This document shows, piece by piece, positions 18,801-33,200 of a stretch of DNA of 64,000 nucleotides; the stretch's first letter is position 1; the number at the start of each line of letters is the position of its first letter. The DNA lies in NCBI GenBank assembly GCA_948144175.1, contig CANXME010002155.1, forward strand, positions 354,296 to 418,295. The letters are read 5' to 3'. The stretch comes from Closterium sp. NIES-65. Lineage: Eukaryota > Streptophyta > Zygnematophyceae > Desmidiales > Closteriaceae. Under the pieces are notes generated by a model. That model was given only the letters and a program-made list of their open reading frames with translations, did no database searches and was not told where the DNA came from. A program made the position numbers and the translations under genes.

Positions 18801-21800
18801 ACACACGCTCGGCCCTTGTTCTTGCAATTTTGCACTCGCTGGGCCCTTGTTCTTGCAATTTTGCACTCGCTGGGCCCTTGTTCTTGCAATTTTGCACTCG
18901 CTGGGCCCTTGTTCTTGCAATTTTGCACACGCTGGGCCCTTGTTCTCGCAATTTTGCACACGCTGGGCCCTTGTTCTTGCAATTTTGCATACGCTGGGCA
19001 CTTGTTCTTGCAATTTTGCACACGCTGGGCCTTTGTTCTTGCATTTTTGCATACGCTGGGCCCTTGTTCTTGCATTTTTGCACATGCTGGGCCTTTGTTC
19101 TTGCAATTTTGCAGTCGCTGGGCCCTTGTTCTTGCAATTTTGCACACGCTGGGCCCTTGTTCTTGCAATTTTGCACACGTTGGGCCCTTGTTCTTGTAAT
19201 TTTGCACACGCTGGGCCCTTGTTCTTGCAATTTTGCATACGCTGGGCCCTTGTTCTTGCAATTTTGGACACGCTGGGCCCTTGTTCTTGCATTTTTGCAC
19301 ACGCTGGGCCTTTGTTCTTGCAATTTTGCAGTCACTAGGCCCTTGTTCTTGCAATTTTCCACTCGCTGGGCCCTTGTTCTTGCAATTTTGCACATGTTGG
19401 GCCCTTGTTCTTGCAATTTTGCACACGCTAGGCCCTTGTTCTTTCAATTTTGCACTCGCTGGGCCATTGTTCTTGCAATTTTGCACACGCTGGGCCCTTG
19501 TTCTTCCAATCTTGCATACGCTGGGCCCTTGTTCTTGCAAATTTGCACACGCTGGGCCCTTGTCCTTGCAATTTTGCACTCGCTGGGCCTTTGTTCTTGC
19601 AATTTTGCACACGCTGGGCACTTGTTTTTGCAATTTTGCATACGCTGGGCCCTTGTTCTTGCAATTTTGCACACGTAGGGCCCTTGTCCTTGCAATTTTG
19701 CACTCGCCGGACCCTTGTTCTTGCACTTATGAACACGCTGGGCCTTTGTTCTTGCAATTGCGCACACAGTGGGCCCTTGTTCTTGCAATTTTGCACACGC
19801 AGGGCACTTGTTCTTGCAATTTTGCACTCGCTGGGCCCTTGTTCTTACAATTTTGCACTCGCTGGGCCCTTGTTCTTGCAATTTTGTACACGCAGGGCCC
19901 TTGTTCTTGCAATTTTTCACACGCTGGGCCCTTGTTCTTGCACTTTTGCACACGCTGGGCCCTTGTTCTTGCAAGTGTGCACACGGTGAGCCCTTGTTCT
20001 TGCATTTTTGCACTCGTTGGGCCCTTGTTGTTGCACTTTTGCACACGCTGGGCCCTTGTTCATGCAATTTTGCACACGTCGGGCCCTTGTTCTTGCAATT
20101 TTGCAAACGCTGGGCCTTTGTTCTTTCAATTTCGCACTCGATGGGCCCTTGTTCTTGCAATTTTGCACACGCTGGGCCCTTGTTCTTCCAATCTTGCACA
20201 CGCTGGGCTCTTGTTCTTGCAATTTTGCCAACGCTGGGCCCTTGTCCTTGCAATTTTGCACTTGCTGGGCGTTTGTTCTTGCAATTTTGCACACGCTTGG
20301 CCCTTGTTCTTGCAATTTTGCACACGCTGGGCCCTTGTTCTTGCAATTTTGCACACGCTGGGCCTTTGTTCTTGCAAGTGTGCACACGGTGAGCCCTTGT
20401 TCTTGCAATTTTGCACTCGCTGGGCCCTTGTTCTTGCACTTTTGCACACGCTGGGCCCTTGTTCTTGCAAGTGTGCACACGGTGAGCCCTTGTTCTTGCA
20501 TTTTTGCACTCGTTGGGCCCTTGTTGTTGCACTTTTGCACACGCTGGGCCCTTGTTCATGCAATTTTGCACACGTCGGGCCCTTGTTCTTGCAATTTTGC
20601 AAACGCTGGGCCCTTGTTCTTTCAATTTTGCACTCGATGGGCCCTTGTTCTTGCAATTTTGCACACGCTGGGCCCTTGTTCTTCCAATCTTGCACACGCT
20701 GGGCTCTTGTTCTTGCAATTTTGCCAACGCTGGGCCCTTGTCCTTGCAATTTTGCACTTGCTGGGCGTTTGTTCTTGCAATTTTGCACACGCTTGGCCCT
20801 TGTTCTTGCAATTTTGCATAGCTGGGCCCTTGTTCTTGCAATCTTGCAGTCGCTGGGCCCTTGATCTTGCAATTTTGCACACGCTTGGCCCTTGTTCTTG
20901 CATTTTTGCAGACACTGGGCCTTTGTTCTTGCAATTTTGCAGTCGCTGGGCCCTTGTTCTTGCAATTTTGCACTCGCTGGGCCCTTGTTCTTGCACCTTT
21001 GCACACGCTGGGCCCTTGTTTTTGCAATTTTGCACACGCTGGGCCCTTGTTCTTGCACTTTTGCACACGTTGGGCCCTTGTTCTTGCAATTTTGCACACG
21101 CTGGGCCCGTGTTCTTGCAATTTTGCACACGCTGGGCCTTTGCTCTTGCAAGTGTGCACACGGTGAGCCATTGTTCTTGCAATTTTGCACTCGCTGGGCC
21201 CTTGTTCTTGCACTTTTGCACACGCTGGGCCCTTGTTCTTGCAAGTGTGCACACGGTGAGCCCTTGTTCTTGCATTTTTGCACTCGTTGGGCCCTTGTTG
21301 TTGCACTTTTGCACACGCTGGGCCCTTGTTCATGCAATTTTGCACACGTCGGGCCCTTGTTCTTGCAATTTTGCAAACGCTGGGTTTAGTTCTTTCAATT
21401 TTGCACTCGATGGGCCCTTGTTCTTGCAATTTTGCACACGCTGGGCCCTTGTTCTTCCAATCTTGCACACGCTGGGCTCTTGTTCTTGCAATTTTGCCAA
21501 CGCTGGGCCCTTGTCCTTGCAATTTTGCACTTGCTGGGCGTTTGTTCTTGCAATTTTGCACACGCTTGGCCCTTGTTCTTGCAATCTTGCAGTCGCTGGG
21601 CCCTTGTTCTTGCAATTTTGCACACGCTGGGCCTTTGTTCTTGCAAGTGTGCACACGCTGAGCCCTTGTTCTTGCAATTTTGCACTCGCTGGGCCCTTGT
21701 TCTTGCACTTTTGCACACGCTGGGCCCTTGTTCTTGCAAGTGTGCACACGGTGAGCCCTTGTTCTTGCATTTTTGCACTCGTTGGGCCCTTGTTGTTGCA

Positions 21801-24800
21801 CTTTTGCACACGCTGGGCCCTTGTTCATGCAATTTTGCACACGTCGGGCCCTTGTTCTTGCAATTTTGCAAACGCTGGGCCCTTGTTCTTTCAATTTTGC
21901 ACTCGATGGGCCCTTGTTCTTGCAATTTTGCACACGCTGGGCCCTTGTTCTTGCAATCTTGCAGTCGCTGGGCCCTTGTTCTTGCAATTTTGTACACGCA
22001 GGGCCATTGTTCTTGCAATTTTGCACACGCTGGGCCCTTGTTCTTCCAATCTTGCAGACGCTGGGCCCTTGTTCTTGCAAATTTGCACACGCTGGGCCCT
22101 TGTCCTTGCAATTTTGCACTCGCTGGGCCTTTGTTCTTGCAATTTTGCACACGCTGGGCACTTGTTCTTGCAATTTTGCACACGCTGGGCCCTTGTTCTT
22201 GCAATTTTGCACACGTAGGGCCCTTTTCCTTGCAATTTTGCTCTCGCTGGGCCTTTGTTCTTGCAATTTTGCACACGCCGGACCCTAGTTCTTGCACTTA
22301 TGCACACGCTGGGCCTTTGTTCTTGCAATTGTGCACACGGTGGGCCCTTGTTCTTGCAATTTTGCACACGCAGGGTACTTGTTCTTGCAATTTTGCACTC
22401 GCTGGGCCCTTGTTCTTACAATTTTGCACTCGCTGGGCCCTTATTCTTGCAATTTTGTACACGCAGGGCCCTTGTTCTTGCAATTTTGCACACGCTGGGC
22501 CCTTGTTCTTGAAATTTTGCACATGCTGGGCACTTGTTCTTGCACTTTTGCACCCGCCGGGCCCTTGTTCTTGCATTTTTGCATACGGTGGGCTTTTGTT
22601 CCACCAATTTTGCATTCGCTGGGCCCTTGTTCTTGCAATTTTGCACTCGCTGGGCCCTTGTTCTTGCAATTTCGCATACGTTGGGCCCTTGTTCTTGCAT
22701 TTTTGCACACGCTGGGCCTTTGTTCTTGCAATTTTGCAGTCGCTGGGCCCTTGTTCTTGCAATTTTGCACTCGCTGGGCCCTTGTTCTTGCACTTTTGCA
22801 CACGCTGGGCCCTTGTTCTTGCAATTTTGCACATGCTGGGCCCTTGTTCTTGCACTTTTGCACACGTTGGGCCCTTGTTCTTGCAATTTTGCACACGCTG
22901 GGCCCGTGTTCTTGCAATTTTGCACACGCTGGGCCCTTATTCTTGCAAGTGTGCACACGGTGAGCCCTTGTTCTTGCCATTTTACACACGCTGGGCCCTT
23001 GTTCTTGCAATTTTGCACACGCTGGGCCCTTGTTCTTGCAATTTTGCACACGCTGGGCCCTTGTTCTTGCAATTTTGCTCAGAGTCAGCCCTTGTTCATG
23101 CAATTTTGCACACGCTGGGCCCTTGTTCTTGCAATTTTGCACACGCTGGGCCCTTGTTCTTGCAATTTTGCACACGCTGGGCACTTGTTCTTGCAATTTT
23201 GCACACGTTGGGCCCTTGTTCTTGCAATTTTGCACACGCTGGGCCCTTGTCCTTGCAATGTAGCACTCGCTGGGCCTTTGTTCTTGCAATTTTGCACACG
23301 CTGGGCACTTGTTCTTGCAATTTTGCACACGCTGGGCCCTTGTTCTTGCAATTTTGCACATGTAGGGCCCTTGTCCTTGCAATTTTGCTCTCGCTGGGCC
23401 TTTGTTCTTGCAATTTTGCACACGCCGCACCCTTGTTCTTGCACTTATGCACACGCTGGGCCTTTGTTCTTGCAATTGTGCACACGGTGGGCCCTTGTTC
23501 TTGCAATTTTGCACACGCAGGGTTCTTGTTCTTGCAATTTTGCACTCGCTGGGCCCTTGTTCTTACAATTTTGCACTCGCTGGGCCCTTGTTCTTGCAAT
23601 TTTGTACACGCAGGGCCCTTGTTCTTGCTATTTTGCACACGCTGGGCCCTTGTTCTTGCAATTTTGCACATGCTGGGCACTTGTTCTTGCACTTTTGCAC
23701 CCGCCGGGCCCTTGTTCTTGCATTTTTGCACACGGTGGGCTTTTGTTCTAGCAATTTTGCATTCGCTGGGCCCTTGTTCTTGCAATTTTGCACTCGCTGG
23801 GCCCTTGTTCTTGCAATTTCGCACACGCAGGGCCCTTGTTCTTGCATTTTTGCACACGCTGGGCCTTTGTTCTTGCAATTTTGCAGTCGCTGGGCCCTTG
23901 TTCTTGCAATTTTGCACTCGCTGGGCCCTTGTTCTTGCACTTTTGCACACGCTGGGCCCTTGTTCTTGCAATTTTGCACATGCTGGGCCCTTGTTCTTGC
24001 ACTTTTGCACACGTTGGGCCCTTGTTCTTGCAATTTTGCACACGCTGGGCCCGTGTTCTTGCAATTTTGCACACGCTGGGCCCTTATTCTTGCAAGTGTG
24101 CACACGGTGAGCCCTTGTTCTTGCCATTTTACACACGCTGGGCCCTTGTTCTTGCAATTTTGCACACGCTGGGCCCTTGTTCTTGCAATTTTGCACACGG
24201 TGGGCCCTTGTTCTTGCAATTTTGCTCAGAGTCAGCCCTTGTTCATGCAATTTTGCACACGCTGGGCCCTTGTTCTTGCAATTTTGCACACGCTGGGCCC
24301 TTGTTCTTGCAATTTTGCACACGCTGGGCACTTGTTCTTGCAATTTTGCACACGTTGGGCCCTTGTTCTTGCAATTTTGCACACGCTGGGCCCTTGTCCT
24401 TGCAATTTTGCACTCGCTGGGCCTTTGTTCTTGCAATTTTGCACACGCTGGGCCCTTGTTCTTGCAATTTTGCACACGCTGGGCCCTTGTTCTTGCAATT
24501 TTGAACACGCTGGGCCCTTGTTCTTGCAATTTTGCACTCGCTGGGCCCTTGTTCTTGCAATTTTGCACTCGCTGGGCCCTTGTCCTTGCAATTTTGCACT
24601 CACTGGGCCCTTGTTCTTGCAATTTTGCACACGCAGGGCCCTTGTTCTTGCAAATTTGCACACGCTGGGCCCTTGTCCTTGCAATTTTGCACTCGCTGGT
24701 CCTTTGTTCTTGCAGTATTGCACACGCTGGGCACTTGTTCTTGCAATTTTGCACACGCTGGGCCCTTGTTCTTGCAATTTTGCACACGCAGGGCCCTTGT

Positions 24801-26069
24801 CCTTGCAATTTTGCACTCGCTGGGCCTTTGTTCTTGCAATTGTGCATTCGCCGGGCCCCTGTTCTTGCACTTATGCACACGCTGGGCCTTTGTTCTTGCA
24901 ATTGTGCACATGGTGGGCCCTTGTTCTTGCAATTTTGCACACGCAGGGCCCTTGTTCTTGCAATTTTGCACTCGCTGGGCCCTTTTTCTTGCAAATTTGC
25001 ACTCGCTGGGCCCTTGTTCTTGCAATTTTGCACACGCTGGGCCCTTGTTCTTGCAATTTTGAATACGCTGGGCCCTTGTTCTTGCAATTTTGCACTCGCT
25101 GGGCCCTTGTTCTTGCATTTTTGCACACGCTGGGCCCTTGTTCTTGCAATTTTGCACACGCTGGGCCTTTGTTCTTGCAATTTTGTTTACGCTGGGCCCT
25201 TGTTCTTGCAATTTTGCACACGCTGGGCACTTGTTCAGGCAATTTTGCACACGCTGGGCCCTTGTTCTTGCAAGTGTGCACACGGTGAGCCCTTGTTCTT
25301 GCAATTTTGCACTCGCTGGGCCCTTATTCTTGCACTTTTGCACACGCAGGGCCCTTGTTCTTGCAAGTGTGCACACGGTGAGCCCTTGTTCTTGCATTTT
25401 TGCACTCGTTGGGCCCTTGTTGTTGCACTTTTGCACACGCTGGGCCCTTGTTCATGCAATTTTGCACACGTCGGGCCCTTGTTCTTGCAATTTTGCAAAC
25501 GCTGGGCCTTTGTTCTTTCAATTTTGCACTCGCTGGGCCCTTGTTCTTGCAATTTTGCACACGCTGGGCCCTTGTTCTTCCAATCTTGCACACGCTGGGC
25601 TCTTTTTCTTGCAATTTTGCCAACGCTGGGCCCTTGTCATTGCAATTTTGCACTTGCTGGGCGTTTGTTCTTGCAATTTTGCACACGCTTGGCTCTTGTT
25701 CTTGCAATTTTCTACACGCTGGGCCCTTGTTCTTGCAATTTTACACACGCTGGGCCCTTGTTCTTGCATTTTTGCATACGCTGGGCCTTTGTTCTTGCAA
25801 TTTTGCATTCGTTGTGCCCTTGTTCTTGCAATTTTGCACTTGCTGGGCCCTTGTTCTTGCAATTTTGCACACGCTGGGCCCTTGTTCTTGCATTTTTGCA
25901 GACACTGGGCCTTTGTTCTTGCAATTTTGCATTCGCTGGGCCCTTGTTCTTGCAATTTTGTACACGCCGGGCCCTTGTTCTTGCATTTTTGCACACGCTT
26001 GGCCTTTGTTATTGCAATTTTGCATTCGATGGGCCCTTGTTCTTGCAATTTTGCACTCGCGGGGCCCTT

Positions 26070-28020
26070 GTTCTTGCATTTTTACATACGCTGGGCCTTT
26101 GTTCTCGCAATTTTGCATTTGCTGGGCCCTTAATCTTGCAATTTTGCACTTCCTGGGCCCTTGTTTTTGCAATTTTGCACACGCTGGGCCCTTGTTCTTG
26201 CGATTTTGCACAGAGTCAGCCCTTGTTCTTGCAATTTTGCACACGCTGGGCACTTGTTCTTGCAATTTTGCACACGCTGGGCCCTTGTCCTTGCAATTTT
26301 GCACTCGCTGGGCCTTTGTTGTTGCAATTTTGCACACGCTGGGCCCTTGTTCTTGCAATTTTGCACACGCTGGGCCTTTGTTCTTGCAACTTTGCACACG
26401 GTAGGCCCTTGTTCTTGCAATTTTGCACACGCAGGGCCCTTGTTCTTGCAATTTTGCACTCGCTGGGCCCTTGGTCTTGCAATTTTGCACTCGTGGGCCC
26501 TTATTCTTGCAATTTTGCACACGCTGGGCCCTTGTTCTTGCAATTTTGAACACTCTGGGCACTTGTTCTTACAATTTTGCACTCGCTGGGCCCTTGTTCT
26601 TGCAATTTTGCACTCGCTGGGCCCTTGTTCTTGCAATTTTGCATACGCTGGGCCTTTGTTCTTGCAATTTTGCATTCGTTGGGCCCATGTTCTTGCAATT
26701 TTGCACTCGCTGGGCCCTTGTTCTTGCAATTTTGCACACGCTGGGCCCTTGTTCTTGCAATTTTGCAGACACTCGGCCTTTGTTCTTGCAATTTTGCATT
26801 CGCTGGGCCCTTGTTCTTGCAATTTTGTACACGCCGGGCCCTTGTTCTTGCATTTTTGCACACGCTTGGCCTTTGTTATTGCAATTTTGCATTCGATGGG
26901 CCCTTGTTCTTGCAATTTTGCACTCGCAGGGCCCTTGTTCTCCCAATTTTGCACACGCTGGGCCCTTGTTCTTGCATTTTTGCACACGCTGGGCCTTTGT
27001 TCTTGCATTTTTGCACACACTGGGCCTTTGTTCTTGCAATTTTGCATTCGCTGGGCCCTTGTTCTTGCAATTTTGCACTCGCGGGGCCCTTGTTCTTGCA
27101 TTTTTACACACGCTGGGCCTTTGTTCTCGCAATTTTGCATTTGCTGGGCCCTTAATCTTGCAATTTTGCACTTCCTGGGCCCTTGTTTTTGCAATTTTGC
27201 ACACGCTGGGCCCTTGTTCTTGCGATTTTGCACAGAGTCAGCCCTTGTTCTTGCAATTTTGCACACGCTGGGCACTTGTTCTTGCAATTTTGCACACGCT
27301 GGGCCCTTGTCCTTGCAATTTTGCACTCGCTGGGCCTTTGTTGTTGCAATTTTGCACACGCTGGGCCCTTGTTCTTGCAATTTTGCACACGCTGGGCCTT
27401 TGTTCTTGCAACTTTGCACACGGTAGGCCCTTGTTCTTGCAATTTTGCACACGCAGGGCCCTTGTTCTTGCAATTTTGCACTCGCTGGGCCCTTGGTCTT
27501 GCAATTTTGCACTCGTGGGCCCTTGTTCTTGCAATTTTGCACACGCTGGGCCCTTGTTCTTGCAATTTTGAACACTCTGGGCACTTGTTCTTACAATTTT
27601 GCACTCGCTGGGCCCTTGTTCTTGCAATTTTGCACTCGCTGGGCCCTTGTTCTTGCAATTTTGCATACGCTGGGCCTTTGTTCTTGCAATTTTGCATTCG
27701 TTGGGCCCATGTTCTTGCAATTTTGCACTCGCTGGGCCCTTGTTCTTGCAATTTTGCACACGCTGGGCCCTTGTTCTTGCAATTTTGCAGACACTCGGCC
27801 TTTGTTCTTGCAATTTTGCATTCGCTGGGCCCTTGTTCTTGCAATTTTGTACACGCCGGGCCCTTGTTCTTGCATTTTTGCACACGCTTGGCCTTTGTTA
27901 TTGCAATTTTGCATTCGATGGGCCCTTGTTCTTGCAATTTTGCACTCGCAGGGCCCTTGTTCTCCCAATTTTGCACACGCTGGGCCCTTGTTCTTGCATT
28001 TTTGCACACGCTGGGCCTTT
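26070..28020. repeat. Tandem 1,022-bp block in the satellite, two copies
   Basis: Marker variants such as CCCTTAATCTTGC with CACTTCCTGGG, then GCACAGAGTCAGCC and the shortened CACTCGTGGGCCC unit, recur in the same order 1,022 bp later (26130 onward and 27152 onward). 1,022 is one base short of 33 units. The pair is itself copied at about 32235-34185 in the larger duplication. Confidence 0.8.
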
Positions 28021-28064
28021 GTTCTTGCAATTTTGCATTCGCTGGGCCCTTGTTCTTGCAATTT

Positions 28065-30290
28065 TGTACACGCTGGGCCCTTGTTCTTGCACTTTTACAC
28101 ACGCTGGGCCCTTATTCTTACAAGTGTGCACATGGTGAGCCCTTGTTCTTGCATTTTTGCACTCGCTGGGCCCTTGTTGTTGCACTTTTGCACACGCTGG
28201 GCCCCTGTTCATGCAATTTTGCACACGTCGGGCCCTTGTTCTTGCAATTTTGCAAACGCTGGGCCTTTGTTCTTTCAATTTTGCACTCGCTGGGCCCTTG
28301 TTCTTGCAATTTTGCACACGCTGGTCCCTTGTTCTTCCAATCTTGCACACGTTGGGCTCTTGTTCTTGCAATTTTGCACACGCTGGGCCCTTGTCCTTGC
28401 AATTTTGCACTCGCTGGGCGTTTGTTCTTGCAATTTTGCACACGCTTGGCCCTTGTTCTTGCAATTTTGCACACACTGGGCACTTGTTCTTGCAATTTTG
28501 CACACGCTGGGCCCTTGTTCTTGCATTTTTGCACACGCTGGGCCTTTGTTCTTGCAATTTTGCTTTCGTTGGGCCCTTGTTCTTGCAATTTTGCACTCGC
28601 TGGGCCCTTGTTCTTGCAATTTGCACACGCTGGGCCCTTGTTCTTGCAATTTTGAACACGCTGGGCCCTTGTTCTTGCAATTTTGCACACGCAGGGCCCT
28701 TGTTCTTGCAATTTTGCACTCGCTGGGCCCTTGTTCTGGCAAATTTGCACTCGCTGGGCCCTTGTTCTTGCAATTTTGCACACGCTGGGCCCTTGTTCTT
28801 GCAATTTTGAACACGCTGGGCCCTTGTTCTTGCAATTTTGCACTCGCTGGGCCCTTGTTCTTGCAAGTGTGCACACGCTGGGCCCTTGTTCTTGCAATTT
28901 TGCACTCGCTGGGCCCTTATTCTTGCAAGTGTGCACACGGTGAGCCCTTGTTCTTGCCATTTTACACACGCTGGGCCCTTGTTCTTGCAATTTTGCACAC
29001 GCTGGGCCCTTGTTCTTGCAATTTTGCACACGCAGGGCCCTTGTCCTTGCAATTTTGCACTCGCTGGGCCTTTGTTCTTGCAATTTTGCACACGCCGGAC
29101 CCTTGTTCTTGCACTTATGCACACGCTGGGCCTTTGTTCTTGCAATTGTGCACACGGTGGGCCCTTGTTCTTGCAATTTTGCACACGCAGGGCCCTTGTT
29201 CTTGCAATTTTGCACACGCTGGGCCCTTGTTCTTGCAATTTTGAACACGCTGGGCCCTTGTTCTTGCAATTTTGCACTCGCTGGGCCCTTGTTCTTGCAA
29301 GTGTGCACACGCTGGGCCCTTGTTCTTGCAATTTTGCACTCGCTGGGCCCTTGTTCTTGCAAGTGTGCACACGCTGGGCCCTTGTTCTTGCAATTTTGTA
29401 CACGCTGGGCCCTTGTTCTTGCACTTTTACACACGCTGGGCCCTTATTCTTACAAGTGTGCACATGGTGAGCCCTTGTTCTTGCATTTTTGCACTCGCTG
29501 GGCCCTTGTTGTTGCACTTTTGCACACGCTGGGCCCCTGTTCATGCAATTTTGCACACGTCGGGCCCTTGTTCTTGCAATTTTGCAAACGCTGGGCCTTT
29601 GTTCTTTCAATTTTGCACTCGCTGGGCCCTTGTTCTTGCAATTTTGCACACGCTGGTCCCTTGTTCTTCCAATCTTGCACACGTTGGGCTCTTGTTCTTG
29701 CAATTTTGCACACGCTGGGCCCTTGTCCTTGCAATTTTGCACTCGCTGGGCGTTTGTTCTTGCAATTTTGCACACGCTTGGCCCTTGTTCTTGCAATTTT
29801 GCACACACTGGGCACTTGTTCTTGCAATTTTGCACACGCTGGGCCCTTGTTCTTGCATTTTTGCACACGCTGGGCCTTTGTTCTTGCAATTTTGCTTTCG
29901 TTGGGCCCTTGTTCTTGCAATTTTGCACTCGCTGGGCCCTTGTTCTTGCAATTTGCACACGCTGGGCCCTTGTTCTTGCAATTTTGAACACGCTGGGCCC
30001 TTGTTCTTGCAATTTTGCACACGCAGGGCCCTTGTTCTTGCAATTTTGCACTCGCTGGGCCCTTGTTCTGGCAAATTTGCACTCGCTGGGCCCTTGTTCT
30101 TGCAATTTTGCACACGCTGGGCCCTTGTTCTTGCAATTTTGAACACGCTGGGCCCTTGTTCTTGCAATTTTGCACTCGCTGGGCCCTTGTTCTTGCAAGT
30201 GTGCACACGCTGGGCCCTTGTTCTTGCAATTTTGCACTCGCTGGGCCCTTATTCTTGCAAGTGTGCACACGGTGAGCCCTTGTTCTTGCC
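28065..30290. repeat. Tandem 1,332-bp block in the satellite, two copies
   Basis: A run of distinctive units (TTACAAGTGTGCACATGG, TTGTTGCACTTTTGC, CCCCTGTTCATGC, GCTTTCGTTGGG, the shortened TTGCAATTTGCACACG, TCTGGCAAATTTGC) occurs from 28115 and again from 29447 in the same order. The same run appears again at about 35797 and 44439. Confidence 0.8.
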
Positions 30291-33200
30291 ATTTTACACA
30301 CGCTGGGCCCTTGTTCTTGCAATTTTGCACACGCTGGGCCCTTGTTCTTGCAATTTTGCACACGCTGGGCCCTTGTTCTTGCAATTTTGCTCAGAGTCAG
30401 CCCTTGTTCATGCAATTTTGCACACGCTGGGCCCTTGTTCTTGCAATTTTGCACACGCTGGGCCCTTGTTCTTGCAATTTTGCACACGCTGGGCACTTGT
30501 TCTTGCAATTTTGCACACGTTGGGCCCTTGTTCTTGCAATTTTGCACACGCTGGGCCCTTGTCCTTGCAATTTTGCACTCGCTGGGCCTTTGTTCTTGCA
30601 ATTTTGCACACGCTGGGCCCTTGTTCTTGCAATTTTGCACACGCTGGGCCCTTGTTCTTGCAATTTTGAACACGCTGGGCCCTTGTTCTTGCAATTTTGC
30701 ACTCGCTGGGCCCTTGTTCTTGCAATTTTGCACTCGCTGGGCCCTTGTCCTTGCAATTTTGCACTCACTGGGCCCTTGTTCTTGCAATTTTGCACACGCA
30801 GGGCCCTTGTTCTTGCAAATTTGCACACGCTGGGCCCTTGTCCTTGCAATTTTGCACTCGCTGGTCCTTTGTTCTTGCAGTATTGCACACGCTGGGCACT
30901 TGTTCTTGCAATTTTGCACACGCTGGGCCCTTGTTCTTGCAATTTTGCACACGCAGGGCCCTTGTCCTTGCAATTTTGCACTCGCTGGGCCTTTGTTCTT
31001 GCAATTGTGCATTCGCCGGGCCCCTGTTCTTGCACTTATGCACACGCTGGGCCTTTGTTCTTGCAATTGTGCACATGGTGGGCCCTTGTTCTTGCAATTT
31101 TGCACACGCAGGGCCCTTGTTCTTGCAATTTTGCACTCGCTGGGCCCTTTTTCTTGCAAATTTGCACTCGCTGGGCCCTTGTTCTTGCAATTTTGCACAC
31201 GCTGGGCCCTTGTTCTTGCAATTTTGAATACGCTGGGCCCTTGTTCTTGCAATTTTGCACTCGCTGGGCCCTTGTTCTTGCATTTTTGCACACGCTGGGC
31301 CCTTGTTCTTGCAATTTTGCACACGCTGGGCCTTTGTTCTTGCAATTTTGTTTACGCTGGGCCCTTGTTCTTGCAATTTTGCACACGCTGGGCACTTGTT
31401 CAGGCAATTTTGCACACGCTGGGCCCTTGTTCTTGCAAGTGTGCACACGGTGAGCCCTTGTTCTTGCAATTTTGCACTCGCTGGGCCCTTATTCTTGCAC
31501 TTTTGCACACGCAGGGCCCTTGTTCTTGCAAGTGTGCACACGGTGAGCCCTTGTTCTTGCATTTTTGCACTCGTTGGGCCCTTGTTGTTGCACTTTTGCA
31601 CACGCTGGGCCCTTGTTCATGCAATTTTGCACACGTCGGGCCCTTGTTCTTGCAATTTTGCAAACGCTGGGCCTTTGTTCTTTCAATTTTGCACTCGCTG
31701 GGCCCTTGTTCTTGCAATTTTGCACACGCTGGGCCCTTGTTCTTCCAATCTTGCACACGCTGGGCTCTTTTTCTTGCAATTTTGCCAACGCTGGGCCCTT
31801 GTCATTGCAATTTTGCACTTGCTGGGCGTTTGTTCTTGCAATTTTGCACACGCTTGGCTCTTGTTCTTGCAATTTTCTACACGCTGGGCCCTTGTTCTTG
31901 CAATTTTACACACGCTGGGCCCTTGTTCTTGCATTTTTGCATACGCTGGGCCTTTGTTCTTGCAATTTTGCATTCGTTGTGCCCTTTTTCTTGCAATTTT
32001 GCACTTGCTGGGCCCTTGTTCTTGCAATTTTGCACACGCTGGGCCCTTGTTCTTGCATTTTTGCAGACACTGGGCCTTTGTTCTTGCAATTTTGCATTCG
32101 CTGGGCCCTTGTTCTTGCAATTTTGTACACGCCGGGCCCTTGTTCTTGCATTTTTGCACACGCTTGGCCTTTGTTATTGCAATTTTGCATTCGATGGGCC
32201 CTTGTTCTTGCAATTTTGCACTCGCGGGGCCCTTGTTCTTGCATTTTTACATACGCTGGGCCTTTGTTCTCGCAATTTTGCATTTGCTGGGCCCTTAATC
32301 TTGCAATTTTGCACTTCCTGGGCCCTTGTTTTTGCAATTTTGCACACGCTGGGCCCTTGTTCTTGCGATTTTGCACAGAGTCAGCCCTTGTTCTTGCAAT
32401 TTTGCACACGCTGGGCACTTGTTCTTGCAATTTTGCACACGCTGGGCCCTTGTCCTTGCAATTTTGCACTCGCTGGGCCTTTGTTGTTGCAATTTTGCAC
32501 ACGCTGGGCCCTTGTTCTTGCAATTTTGCACACGCTGGGCCTTTGTTCTTGCAACTTTGCACACGGTAGGCCCTTGTTCTTGCAATTTTGCACACGCAGG
32601 GCCCTTGTTCTTGCAATTTTGCACTCGCTGGGCCCTTGGTCTTGCAATTTTGCACTCGTGGGCCCTTATTCTTGCAATTTTGCACACGCTGGGCCCTTGT
32701 TCTTGCAATTTTGAACACTCTGGGCACTTGTTCTTACAATTTTGCACTCGCTGGGCCCTTGTTCTTGCAATTTTGCACTCGCTGGGCCCTTGTTCTTGCA
32801 ATTTTGCATACGCTGGGCCTTTGTTCTTGCAATTTTGCATTCGTTGGGCCCATGTTCTTGCAATTTTGCACTCGCTGGGCCCTTGTTCTTGCAATTTTGC
32901 ACACGCTGGGCCCTTGTTCTTGCAATTTTGCAGACACTCGGCCTTTGTTCTTGCAATTTTGCATTCGCTGGGCCCTTGTTCTTGCAATTTTGTACACGCC
33001 GGGCCCTTGTTCTTGCATTTTTGCACACGCTTGGCCTTTGTTATTGCAATTTTGCATTCGATGGGCCCTTGTTCTTGCAATTTTGCACTCGCAGGGCCCT
33101 TGTTCTCCCAATTTTGCACACGCTGGGCCCTTGTTCTTGCATTTTTGCACACGCTGGGCCTTTGTTCTTGCATTTTTGCACACACTGGGCCTTTGTTCTT